This document shows positions 1 to 8,526 of a stretch of DNA of 64,000 nucleotides, piece by piece. The translations under genes and the position numbers were made by a program. Source of the stretch: MFD09286-c1 sp963701015 (GTDB lineage Bacteria; Bacteroidota; Bacteroidia; Bacteroidales; DTGW01); NCBI GenBank assembly GCA_963701015.1, contig OY969556.1:186001-250000 (forward strand), in the 5' to 3' direction. How positions within the stretch are numbered: position 1 is the stretch's first letter; the number at the start of each line of letters is the position of its first letter. The notes beneath the pieces are model-generated. The model did no database searches, had not been told where the DNA came from, and saw only the letters and a list, made by a program, of their open reading frames with translations.

Positions 1-336
1 GAAGCCAAAATTCGAAGCGCCGGTATGGATGTACGTAGCGATAGTTCGCCTGTTGGCACTTTGCCAAAAGTTACCTCGGTTAACGCCACGCATGGCGACA
101 ATGCAGGTGAAATTGATTTGCATTGGGACAGGGTGCAAGGTGCAAAAAGTTATGTATTTGAAACCGCTGTTGATGGGGCTAACCCATTGGTTTGGCAACA
201 TGCAGGGGTAAGCACCAAATCGAAAGCCGAAGTACAGCACTTGCAAAGCGGAACGCGCTATCACCTGCAAGTTGCAGCAGTAGGTTCAGCCGGGCAAGGC
301 CCCTGGAGCGACCCGGTGGTTAAAACGGCGCCCTAA
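1..336 (+). CDS. Fibronectin type III domain protein, 3' end (partial)
   Basis: The reading frame is open from base 1 with no stop upstream of the first ATG at 25, so this is the C-terminal part of a gene that begins before the window. The visible 111 residues are mostly one FN3 beta-sandwich, with the typical pattern 'IDLHWDRVQGAKSYVFE' near the start and 'GTRYHLQVAAVGSAGQGPWS' near the end. Small Bacteroidota proteins with an N-terminal helical part and one FN3 domain have this layout. Its function is unknown; FN3 domains usually mediate protein or sugar contacts outside the cytoplasm. The codons are more GC-rich than those of most genes in the window. Confidence 0.75.
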   Translation, partial: EAKIRSAGMDVRSDSSPVGTLPKVTSVNATHGDNAGEIDLHWDRVQGAKSYVFETAVDGANPLVWQHAGVSTKSKAEVQHLQSGTRYHLQVAAVGSAGQGPWSDPVVKTAP

Positions 337-386
337 TACCACCCCTAATTCTATTACCACCCCTACCCCTCCTTATAAAGGAGGGC
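337..386. repeat. GC-rich palindromic intergenic repeat, left copy
   Basis: This stretch holds repeated 'TACCACCCCTA' units followed by a hairpin, CCCTCCTT-ata-AAGGAGGG at about 367-385. Inverted versions of the same words occur at 2397-2470. The GC content contrasts sharply with the surrounding AT-rich DNA. It resembles REP-like intergenic repeats. The hairpin could also end transcription of the FN3 gene, but no T-run follows it. Confidence 0.6.
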
Positions 387-455
387 AAATAAAAATAAAA
401 ACAAAAATAAAATATGAACAAATTAAATTAAATTAAATTAAATTAAATACCACTC
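387..455. repeat. Duplicated A-rich intergenic segment with AAATT tandem repeat
   Basis: Bases 387-420 are an A-rich string ending in ATGAACA. It is closely matched at 2344-2373, on the other side of the IS element. Bases 420-448 are almost six tandem copies of the pentamer AAATT. The segment ends in TACCACTC, directly before the IS end at 456; the right-hand copy has TACCGCTC at the same place. This shows that two copies of one intergenic module lie on either side of the IS. Confidence 0.55.
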
Positions 456-459
456 TTGA

Positions 460-490
460 AGGTGTCTCAAAAGTCGAGGCACCTTTTTTT
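460..490 (+). terminator. Terminator hairpin inside left IS end
   Basis: AGGTGTCTC (460-468) pairs with GAGGCACCT (476-484) with one G-U wobble and a 7-base loop, and seven T residues follow. It faces into the element, so it should stop transcripts entering from the left flank before they reach the transposase gene at 572. Confidence 0.65.
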
Positions 491-571
491 GTTAATAAAA
501 AGTTCATAAAAAAGGCTCATTAATTTAATCATTTATCTTGTTTAGTTGTCTCATTATCAAAAGTATGAGAC

Positions 572-2098
572 ATGTATAACCAAAGATCAAAAGTAGTTTT
601 TAAAGACTACAGTCCCAATCAAATCATGTTACTTCCCCCATCACTGGAGGAGTTCATAGATGCAAACCATCCAGTTCGGGTTGTAAACAAAGTCATTGAC
701 AGTATTAACGCTGATGCATTGCATAAACAATATAAAGGAGGTGGCACCTCAAGCTATCATCCTCGGATGTTGCTGAAGGTTCTTATATACAGTTACCTGA
801 ACAATGTATATAGTAGTCGTAAAATGGAAACAGCCTTAAAAGAGAACATTCATTTTATGTGGCTGAGTGCTATGAACCACCCTGATCATAATACACTTAA
901 TCGATTTAGAAGTGATAGGCTCAAAAATGTTTTAAAAGAAATATTTGCACAAGTAGTCATGTTATTAGTGGAATCGGGACATGTAAGCCTTCAGGAAATC
1001 TATGTTGATGGGACCAAAATAGAATCCAAGGCTAATCGTTATACTTTCGTTTGGGGCAATTCCATAAAGACCAATAAGGAGAAAATGGTGGCACAACTAA
1101 AAGAGTTATGGGATTATACCCAATCGTTAGCCAAAGAGGAATTACAAGATACAGATAATGTTGACTTTACCCAAATAGATGCAGAAAAAGTAAAACGGAC
1201 TATTAATCAAATAGATCAAGCATTATCTGATAAAAAGGTTGACAAGAAAGTAAGACAGAAATTAAATTACGCTCGCCAACATTGGCCACAAAATCTCAAC
1301 AAGTACAAGGAGCAAGAGCAGATATTAGGCAAACGGAACTCGTATAGTAAAACAGACCCTGGGGCAACCTTCATGCGAATGAAAGAAGATCACATGAAAA
1401 ACGGTCAGTTGAAACCAGGATATAATGTTCAGATAAGCACTAATAATCAATATATTGTAAACTATAGCCATCACCCCAATCCAACCGATACAACCACATT
1501 AAGGCCTCATTTGGAACAGTTCCATACCCTGTATAACAATTATCCTAAAGTAGCTGTGGCAGATGCTGGTTATGGTTCAGAAGAAAATTACGCATTGTTA
1601 GAAAAGGCAAAAATAGACGCTTATATAAAGTTTAACTATTTTGACAAAGATCAACGCAAAATTAAGAACTCTCTCAATAGCAATTTATTCTACAACTCTG
1701 AAAAGAACTGCTACTATTGTCCAATGGGTCAACCGATGAATTACATTGGCTCAATCAAACGAGTTACAGAAAACGGTTTTGAGCAACAAATATCTCGTTA
1801 CCAAGCTATTAATTGCAGTACATGCCCATTGCGTGGAGCTTGTCATAAAAGTAAGAAGAATAAAATAATAGAAATTAATCATAATCTAAACCGACTAAAG
1901 GCCTAAGCATCAGAACGCTTGAAGAGTGAGCAAGGGCTTTACTACCGAAGTAAAAGAGGGGTTGATGTTGAACCCGTTTTTGCCAATATCAAGTTTAATA
2001 AAGGATTTAAGCGTTTTGGACTTAAAGGAATGTTAAAAACAGAAATTGAAATGGGCTTACTAGCGTTGGCACACAATTTAGCAAAAAGAGCAGCATAG
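572..2098 (+). pseudogene. IS1182-type DDE transposase with in-frame stop
   Basis: The frame runs from ATG 572 to a TAA at 1904-1906 (444 residues) and then continues in the same frame to TAG 2096-2098, giving 508 residues if the stop is ignored. The N-terminal part has the DUF772-like region of IS1182/IS5-type transposases ('RMLLKVLIYSYLNN', 'FRSDRLKNV'). 'VDGTKIESKANRYTFVWG' and 'AVADAGYGSEENY' fit the DDE core, and a cysteine-rich part (CYYCPMG, CSTCPLRGACH) precedes the stop. The piece after the stop has the expected family end ('KRFGLKGMLKTEIEMGLLAL'). A single change of CAA to TAA would explain it. The transposase is probably inactive unless the stop is read through. Confidence 0.85.
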
Positions 2099-2246
2099 GC
2101 TGCTTTGCCATCCTCTTAGGAAGGCAACAAATGTCCTATATCGTAATTATTAAATTATTATCAAAAAAATCTAAATTGATCAAACAAAAAAATAATCTAC
2201 CATAAAACATTTTGATCAGTTCAAAAAAATTCTACGTTTTTTAACC

Positions 2247-2284
2247 AAAAAAAGACCATCTCATTTTTACTTTTGAGACGGCCT
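2247..2284 (-). terminator. Terminator hairpin inside right IS end
   Basis: Read on the minus strand, AGGCCGTCTC (2284-2275) pairs with GAGATGGTCT (2262-2253) with two wobble pairs, and seven T residues follow (2253-2247). It faces into the element from the right, mirroring the hairpin at 460-490. Confidence 0.6.
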
Positions 2285-2287
2285 CAA

Positions 2288-2540
2288 TACTTTGCTAAAT
2301 TGTAAATGAGTGGAAGCGCAATTGCGAACTTGAAAATAAGGGGAAATAAAAACAAAAAGTAAAAAATGAACAACTTAAAATATATACCGCTCTAATCCCC
2401 TCCTGTTTTAGGAGGGGTAGGGGTGGTTGTATATCCTTGCAATTCCTGATATAGGAGGGGCAGGGGTGGTAAAACAAAATAACCAACAAAAGCAGAAGCC
2501 GAAAAGCTAAAAGAGTAGGCGAATTATAAAAATATATCCA
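2288..2540. repeat. Intergenic repeat region right of the IS, GC-rich palindromes
   Basis: Bases 2344-2373 match the A-rich segment at 387-420. CCCCTCCT (2397-2404) pairs with AGGAGGGG (2410-2417). AGGAGGGGTAGGGGTGGT (from 2410) is repeated as AGGAGGGGCAGGGGTGGT at 2453-2470. These are the inverted form of the words at 337-386. No gene was seen in this stretch. Confidence 0.6.
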
Positions 2541-3524
2541 ATGAAGACTAAACTAATTATTTTAACATTTTCAATAATTATATCAAATACATATACTTTT
2601 GGACAAAACCCAACATCTGTAGCATCAGGTTTAAATTGGATAATAACAGGTGGTGTAACAAGTGGGGCACCTGCAAGTCCATCATATATAAAAGCAATTG
2701 GGGCTACAGGCCAGGGAGGAGGAATTGTTTTTCAAACCGGGAATGCGTATTCTGCGGGTGGCGACGTTTATTTATTATTGGGCACAGGTAGTTCCTATGC
2801 TGGCAGGTTTTTATTAGGAACAAGCACATCATCAACGCCATTGACTATTTCTGGAACTGGAAATGTTGCAACAACCGGTTCTGTTTCAGCCGGAAGTTTT
2901 ACTACGACCGGTTCTGTTTCAGCTGGAAGTTTTAGTACAAGTGGATATATTTCTGCAGGGAGCTTTTCAACGAACGGTTCGGTCTCGGCTGGGAGTTTGT
3001 TTCTCGGCGGCAACACTTTGACAATAGGCAGCGGTACAGCGGGTTCCATAGTTAATTTAAATGTAAATGGGCAAGGAGGACTTAAAACCTTTGCCAAATT
3101 TGATTATAATTCACAATCAATCAATTTTAATTATCCATTAACTGTTTCCGGCAACATTTCTGCCAGCGGATTGGTAAGTATAGGTACTTCAACTATACGC
3201 TCGGGTTGCACGCTAACCGTGGCAGGCAAAATTGCTGCACAGGAATTTGAAGTGGTTTCAAACGTGAATGTGCCTGATTACGTATTTGGCAAAAATTACC
3301 AGTTACGCCCGTTAAGCGATTTAGAAAATTACATACATGCAAACAGCCATTTGCCTGAGGTGCCAAGTGCAAAGGAAATTGAAGCCAATGGTTACAAAGT
3401 TGCTGAAATGGACAACCTGCTGCTAAAGAAAATTGAGGAGTTGACACTTTATACACTCGAACTTAACAAGCAGTTGGAAGATACCAAAGCTGAGTTGGAA
3501 AAAATGAAAAATGGGGGCAAATAA
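2541..3524 (+). CDS. Secreted tail-fibre-like repeat protein
   Basis: A 327-residue protein with a clear signal peptide (residues 1-21, ending TFGQ). A Gly/Ser/Thr-rich beta region follows, with four tandem 11-residue repeats of the form T-T-G-S-V-S-A-G-S-F at residues 111-154. The C-terminal part ('LSDLENYIHANSHLPEVPSA' and a Leu/Lys-rich helix to the end) is the segment commonly seen at the end of Bacteroidota tail-fibre-like surface proteins, where a coiled coil probably makes trimers. Its function is unknown; it may be an exported fibre or adhesin. The next gene overlaps its last bases, which suggests co-transcription. Confidence 0.7.
   Translation: MKTKLIILTFSIIISNTYTFGQNPTSVASGLNWIITGGVTSGAPASPSYIKAIGATGQGGGIVFQTGNAYSAGGDVYLLLGTGSSYAGRFLLGTSTSSTPLTISGTGNVATTGSVSAGSFTTTGSVSAGSFSTSGYISAGSFSTNGSVSAGSLFLGGNTLTIGSGTAGSIVNLNVNGQGGLKTFAKFDYNSQSINFNYPLTVSGNISASGLVSIGTSTIRSGCTLTVAGKIAAQEFEVVSNVNVPDYVFGKNYQLRPLSDLENYIHANSHLPEVPSAKEIEANGYKVAEMDNLLLKKIEELTLYTLELNKQLEDTKAELEKMKNGGK
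2871..3002 (+). repeat. Four tandem 33-nt coding repeats
   Basis: The repeats encode residues 111-154 of the fibre-like protein, with an 11-residue period and the consensus TTGSVSAGSFT. The third copy is the most divergent (TSGYISAGSFS). The length could vary by recombination between copies. Confidence 0.7.
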
Positions 3525-6500
3525 TATGATACTTATTAAATCCCCTACCTTGTCTTTCTTCAAGGCAAAGAAAGGCATTCGAATGTTGCTTATTTTCATT
3601 ATGTTTTTTAACCTGATGCCAGTTTTATTCTGCCAAACTGATGAACCAGTGTCAATTAAAACGCTTAAAAAATTTTTAAATGGAGTGGATACTTCTAATT
3701 TAAAAACCAGTTATTTATTAAATAAAGGGTTTTTAATATCCCAACAGGTTGCCATATTTGATAGCCTAACCAAAAATCCTGCTGCAAAGTTGACTATAAT
3801 AACGCCATTGCAACGCTGGAAAGTTTTATACAGGGGTTTGTACAAATCCGCCCTTGACTCGTGTAAATACCTGCTACCAGTAGATACAATTTATTCACAA
3901 ACCAAAGAGCAACACAGAAAAAATACAATTATTCCTTTAGGTTTTATTAATTTTAAGGGCGATATGCTTCCTGATACCACTTTGATGCAAGCAATAAATG
4001 GTAAGTCAGTTAAATTGTCTAAAAATAGACACATTCCGTTTAAAACAGTGAATGTTTTTGCAATTGCACCATTGCAGGAGGAAGTAAATAATGGAAATTT
4101 CAGTTTTCAGCTTTCAACTAAATATTATTTTACAAATATTAAAGCTAAACCTAAAGGTATTGAAATTGATCTTCTCGATGGCAGTACGCCTAATTACTAT
4201 TCATTCAAGGAAACTAAAATTCCTGTTACTTATTCCAGCCCGGGTGAAAAGGCAATTAAATTTAGTGTTTATACCTCAACTGATACCTTTGTTTGTTACT
4301 CAAAAATAAAGGTTAAATTTCCTGATAATGGAAGTAAACCCGATAAAGTTTATAAAATAATTGGCAATAAATTAATTGACACTGCGACCATTGTACTTAA
4401 CAACCTAAAGTCTGGTCCGGTATCAAGCGAATCGTATAATGGCGATGCTTACCTGTTTTTAGGTGACGAAAACCCAACTTCAAAAACAAAAGTATTCGAC
4501 AAACCAATTATTTTTGTAGAAGGGTTTGATCCGCTAAACCAAGATAATGATGATGGTACATTGGGAAGGTATAAATATATTTTTAATGCGCTTCAGTCAT
4601 ATGGTTACGATTGTATGCTGCTAAACTTTTATAACAATGGCGATTATATTGAAAACAATGCTAATGTATTGGCAACATTAATTAAGGAAGTGAACAATAT
4701 TAAAGCTGGTAATTTCGAAACTATAATAATGGGCGAAAGTATGGGTGGTGTTGTTGCGAGGATTGCGCTTAAAGAACTCGAAAATGAAGGTTATGACCAC
4801 CAGGTAAGGCTTTTTATACCATTTGATTCACCTTTCAGGGGCGCAAATTTACCAATTGGTTTGCAGTATATGGTAAATGATATATCGAAGGATTGGATTG
4901 TGAAGGATTTTAACATAGGTAAACAACAACTTGACAATCTTAAAACCATGTCAAATGCACCTGCCGCACAGGAAATGTTGCTTTCGAATGCCAACAGGTC
5001 AACTCCAACTGTACAGACCGATTTTGTATCGTATCTCGACAATCTTGGTTGGCCTATGAACCTTAGAAAAGTTGCCCTTACATGTGGAAGTAACAATGCA
5101 ACGCAACAACAACCATCAAATTTTGTACAGGGTGATGTGTTAATAAATGGTTCTGCCTTTTTAACTACAGCCTGTATTATAGGATTAGGTGCAAATACTT
5201 GTCTTGTAGGCACAAGTTCTACTGTAGATGATGTTTATATTGATGTTCCTGTGCTTTGGTTTCTTGGTTTTTTAATTAATTATCACGGACATAACCCAGC
5301 TTTAATTGACAGGCCATACGATATTTGTCCAGGTGGCTATAGGTCTGATGTGGTCACAGGTATTGATGCCATAAATAGTACACTTGAATCAGCTGGTTTT
5401 TTTACTATGTTTGATACCCCAAATCGTCCATATGTAAATTTTGTGCCGCTAACAAGTAGTATCGATTTAAGCTCTTCCATTACCGATTTGTTTTATTACA
5501 ACGAAAGTAATCCGGCACAAAATAAAAAAACTCTGGTAAGTTCACACCTTACACCATTGAATGATATATATGCACAGTCGTCGAATACATTTCATGCTTA
5601 TTATGATAGATATAATGAAAATGATTCTATTCGTAAATTAGTAGATAAAATAATAAGTCGTGAAATTATGTTTGACACAATGTGTCTTCAAAATCGAACT
5701 ATTACAAATAACAAAGATTTCCAAACCAATACTTTACTTTTAACCGGGTACGATGTAAACCCAGCCCAATGGAGTACGAAATTAATTGACAAAGGCAATT
5801 TTGTGGTAAATTCGGGTAGCAATGTTACCTTAACAGCCGGCCAAAGAATTTTATTCGAACCCGGCACTAAAGTAATCCAGGGGGCAACGCTTAAAGCCAA
5901 AATTTCCACACAGTCACCTTCGCCCTCTTATCCTCCGTCGGCTCTTCCAACACCAATTATCGATCGGACCTTCGGGTGTATGTGTTTACGACCCCGTTTC
6001 GTTTGGGTTGGATAATTATGGCGGCATATTAAATAATACATATACATACTATTGGAAGGTATTGAATACGACATTATCGAGCAATAACTTCTCTATTATT
6101 TTTAATGCCGATCAGTTGGGGATTGGTTTGTACAATGTACAATGCACCGTTACCAGGGTGGCAGATGGCGCCACAGCTTCGAGTACCGTTGTGCTGCAGG
6201 TTGGCAATTACGATGGTCCTTGCCCAAACAACCAAACAAATGCAGCGTATTTAATTCCAACTGAGGTACAGCAAGTAATTAACCCCGATAATATTTACTT
6301 TCTAAAATTGCTTAACAACCCTGTGCATGATCTGCTGCAAATTCAATACAACATGCCCGAACATACAATCCCACAAATTGTTATAACCGATATGTATGGT
6401 AGGGTATTAAAGAAAACTACTATTGGTTCAACAGATAATCAGCAATTTGAAATTCAAATTCCTGAATTTGCTGCTGGTTATTATATTTTAAATGTTAATT

Positions 6501-6544
6501 CAGGAAGTTATAAAAAATCAATTTCATTTATTAAAACCAAATGA
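3511..6544 (+). CDS. T9SS-sorted alpha/beta-hydrolase-like protein (frameshifted)
   Basis: This appears to be one gene of about 1,010 residues, split by an indel. The first part (3511-6015) has a hydrophobic N-terminus and a lipase-like alpha/beta-hydrolase core. 'PIIFVEGFDPL' is followed by the nucleophile elbow G-E-S-M-G-G, with Ser about residue 410 (codon at 4738). After it come beta-rich segments and a '3-coathanger'-like piece ('AGQRILFEPGTKVI'). From about 5965 the sense continues in another frame: 'GPSGVCVYDPVSFGLDNYGG', then a PKD-like part and a T9SS type A sorting domain that begins 'NNPVHDLLQIQYN' and ends at 6544. Removing one base near 5965 (ATCGGACC to ATGGACC) restores it. The ATG at 3526 is an alternative start that avoids overlap with the upstream gene. 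The substrate is unknown. Confidence 0.75.
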
Positions 6545-6548
6545 CGTT

Positions 6549-6923
6549 ATGAAAACAATTTTTATATCATTAAACATATTGTTTTTTGTATTCTTATTGG
6601 GTTGTAAAAAAAATGAACCCACTCCAATTTATGTAAATACCACTGTAAAAGGTTTTATTTTTGAGCAAAATACAAATAAGCCATTATATGGTATTGATGT
6701 TGAAATTACAAAAGAAAATAATATTGATAAGCAGGATTTTACAATTGTTATTTCAACTACCTCAGATAGTTCTGGTAAATATTATTTATTTAAAAGCATT
6801 AAAGTAGATAATAATTATAAATTTGAGGTTGGGGCAGGGCCAGATGCTCATCATGGAGTGGCTGGTCAAACCATTATTTTAGGTGATACAAATAATATAG
6901 ATTTGTACTTACCAAAAAACTAA
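6549..6923 (+). CDS. Small carboxypeptidase-regulatory-like lipoprotein
   Basis: A 124-residue protein. The ATG at 6549 was preferred to the upstream in-frame start at 6492 because it lies just after the previous stop and gives a clean lipoprotein signal with Cys19 in 'FLLGCKK'. After the cysteine, 'VKGFIFEQNTNKPLYGIDVE' and 'SDSSGKYYLF' are the hallmarks of a transthyretin/CarboxypepD_reg-like beta-sandwich. It is probably anchored to the outer membrane. Its role is unknown. A terminator follows at 6944. Confidence 0.7.
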   Translation: MKTIFISLNILFFVFLLGCKKNEPTPIYVNTTVKGFIFEQNTNKPLYGIDVEITKENNIDKQDFTIVISTTSDSSGKYYLFKSIKVDNNYKFEVGAGPDAHHGVAGQTIILGDTNNIDLYLPKN

Positions 6924-6943
6924 AAGATAAAATTTCACTTCCC

Positions 6944-6978
6944 AGTGGGGTCTTCATTTCGAGACCCCACTATTTTTA
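6944..6978 (+). terminator. Rho-independent terminator
   Basis: AGTGGGGTCT (6944-6953) pairs perfectly with AGACCCCACT (6962-6971), an 8-base loop separates them, and a T-rich tail follows. It separates the lipoprotein gene at 6549 from the next gene at 6994. Confidence 0.85.
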
Positions 6979-6993
6979 AAACCAAGTAAGGTT

Positions 6994-7995
6994 ATGAAAA
7001 CAATATATTACCTAATTATAGGTACTATATTTATTTTATTAAGTTGTTGTACTAAAAAAGAAGCACCGCCTACATCTCTCCGTACTATTATTGATGGTTA
7101 TGTACATGCAAAAGCCAATGCGTGGGCAGAACCCAATTATAGCCCTAGTTATTCAACTATTTTTTATGGACAGGCATATGTAGATGGTATAGTTGGCAAC
7201 GATGTTACCGTATCTATAAAGTATATGTCACCTCTGGACAATATCCCCGGTGGATCATATTATGCTACACAAACAATTGCTGCCGCCGATCCGGGTCATG
7301 GCGGTGATATTAAATCTTATGCCGATTGGACTTGTTTTGTGCCAGTTATAAGTGCTTTGGATATTAATACTACCGATTATAATTATAATGTTCACAACGA
7401 TGCCAATATCCATAGCAAAACACCGTTTGCAGATATTTTCTATTATCCAATAAATTTTCGACATATGTATATTGATACATCATTGAGAAGCTGGTTTATT
7501 AGGCAGATTGTGCCCGATAATGTAACTATTGACGGGAACAATATCCAATACAGGAACAAGGGCATAATAAGGGCAGGTAAATCAATAGTGCTGAAACCGG
7601 GAGCCAAAGCAACCGGCAGTTCGGGCTTCCATGCCATAATAAGCCCAATGGTTATTCCTGCTTCTTTAAAATCGGCTTCAGTGGCATCAACATACTCAAG
7701 CCCTGGTTTGATGGGAAATGATGCACCAAGCTCAACAGAAGTTAATACAACAGAAATTAATAATGTTATTGTATCAGTGTTTCCTAACCCGTTTAGCGCC
7801 AATATTAACTTCTCGTGTTCGAAAGGGAATATTGATAAAATTGAAATAATGGACATAACAGGGAAAATTTTGTACACTTTGCCTATAAATTCGCCTAACT
7901 TTACTACAAGTTTTACCAAACTGGCAAAAGGTATTTATATTGCCATGGTTTATTTTGGAACAGAAGTTAAACAATTTAAAATTTCGAAGCTATGA
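6994..7995 (+). CDS. Putative lipoprotein with 3-coathanger segment and T9SS tail
   Basis: A 333-residue protein. The N-terminus is a lipoprotein-type signal (Cys18 in 'ILLSCCTKK'). The middle is beta-rich and has no domain I recognise. Residues about 170-215 ('GIIRAGKSIVLKPGAKA', then 'FHAIISP') are like the 3-coathanger segment in the protein at 3511-6544. The last 75 residues are a T9SS type A sorting domain ('VFPNPFSANINFS', then 'LAKGIYIAMVYF'). A lipobox together with a Por tail is an odd combination. The stop overlaps the next start by four bases (ATGA), so the two genes are translationally coupled. Confidence 0.7.
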   Translation: MKTIYYLIIGTIFILLSCCTKKEAPPTSLRTIIDGYVHAKANAWAEPNYSPSYSTIFYGQAYVDGIVGNDVTVSIKYMSPLDNIPGGSYYATQTIAAADPGHGGDIKSYADWTCFVPVISALDINTTDYNYNVHNDANIHSKTPFADIFYYPINFRHMYIDTSLRSWFIRQIVPDNVTIDGNNIQYRNKGIIRAGKSIVLKPGAKATGSSGFHAIISPMVIPASLKSASVASTYSSPGLMGNDAPSSTEVNTTEINNVIVSVFPNPFSANINFSCSKGNIDKIEIMDITGKILYTLPINSPNFTTSFTKLAKGIYIAMVYFGTEVKQFKISKL

Positions 7996-8366
7996 AAATG
8001 GTAAAATTAAGTTTGGCATTGGCAACATTAATGTGCCTTGCCATGCAATGCAATAAGAATGACGAACAACAGCAAATACCTTCAGAAATTGAATTATACG
8101 GAACGATTACTGACAAACAAACAAATTTACCCCTTGCAGGGGTAAGTGTACAACTTTCACGTGAAGCAGCTTTTTATGCATTTGATGTTGCAAAAACCCA
8201 GACTGATACATTAGGCAAATATAATTTGAAATTTCAACCTGATAATTCATCGGGATATACATTAATTTATGAAAAAAAATATTATACTGATGATTTAAGA
8301 AATGTCAGTTCTTATAAGGCTAAACAGGAATTTAATACCCAATTGGTAAGGGATAGCACCAATTAG
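7992..8366 (+). CDS. Small carboxypeptidase-regulatory-like lipoprotein
   Basis: A 124-residue protein with a signal ending in 'LAMQCNKND', so Cys20 is the likely lipidation site although the lipobox is weak. A short transthyretin-like domain follows ('LYGTITDKQTNLPLAGVSVQ', 'TDTLGKYNLKF'). It resembles the proteins at 6549 and 8527 and may belong to a small local family. It overlaps the previous gene by four bases. The function is unknown. Confidence 0.7.
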   Translation: MKMVKLSLALATLMCLAMQCNKNDEQQQIPSEIELYGTITDKQTNLPLAGVSVQLSREAAFYAFDVAKTQTDTLGKYNLKFQPDNSSGYTLIYEKKYYTDDLRNVSSYKAKQEFNTQLVRDSTN

Positions 8367-8388
8367 GTAAATAAAAAGTAACACATTT

Positions 8389-8419
8389 AGCACGGGCATA
8401 TACTGTCCGTGCTAATTTT
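8389..8419 (+). terminator. Terminator-like hairpin
   Basis: AGCACGG (8389-8395) pairs with CCGTGCT (8407-8413), followed by AATTTTC. The T-run is short, so this is a moderate call. It follows the lipoprotein gene ending at 8366. Confidence 0.55.
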
Positions 8420-8423
8420 CATT

Positions 8424-8519
8424 ACTAATAAAAGTTTTACCAACCTTGCAAAAGGTATTTATATTATTAATATTCATTCCGGTAATAATTTTGTAAACCA
8501 AAAATTAATTAAAGGATAG
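8424..8519 (+). pseudogene. Orphan T9SS sorting-domain fragment
   Basis: In one frame these bases encode 31 residues, including 'SFTNLAKGIYIINIHSG', and end at TAG 8517-8519. This is the last third of a Por type A sorting domain and closely resembles the end of the protein at 6994 ('SFTKLAKGIYIAMVYFG'). There is no start codon or upstream partner, and a terminator-like hairpin lies just before it. It is best read as the remnant of a deleted or recombined T9SS cargo gene. Confidence 0.65.
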
Positions 8520-8526
8520 ATAGAGC

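Larger units (their letters stand above)
456..2287 (+). mobile_element. IS1182-family-like insertion sequence (defective)
   Basis: The ends carry imperfect inverted repeats. The left end reads TTGAAGGTGTCTCAAAAGT from 456, and the complement of the right end reads TTGAGGCCGTCTCAAAAGT from 2287, so 16 of 19 bases match. One transposase gene lies between them. No clear target-site duplication is visible. The right part, 2099-2246, is noncoding and AT-rich. Because the transposase has an internal stop, the copy is probably not autonomous. The exact ends are inferred from the repeats. Confidence 0.75.

Noticed and set aside
420..448. AAATT tandem repeat as a phase-variation switch
   Set aside because: It lies between genes, next to an IS end, and no start codon or promoter depends on its length as far as can be seen.
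2871..3002. Regular 33-base repeats as a possible CRISPR array
   Set aside because: The repeats are contiguous with no spacers, lie inside an open reading frame and encode an 11-residue protein repeat.
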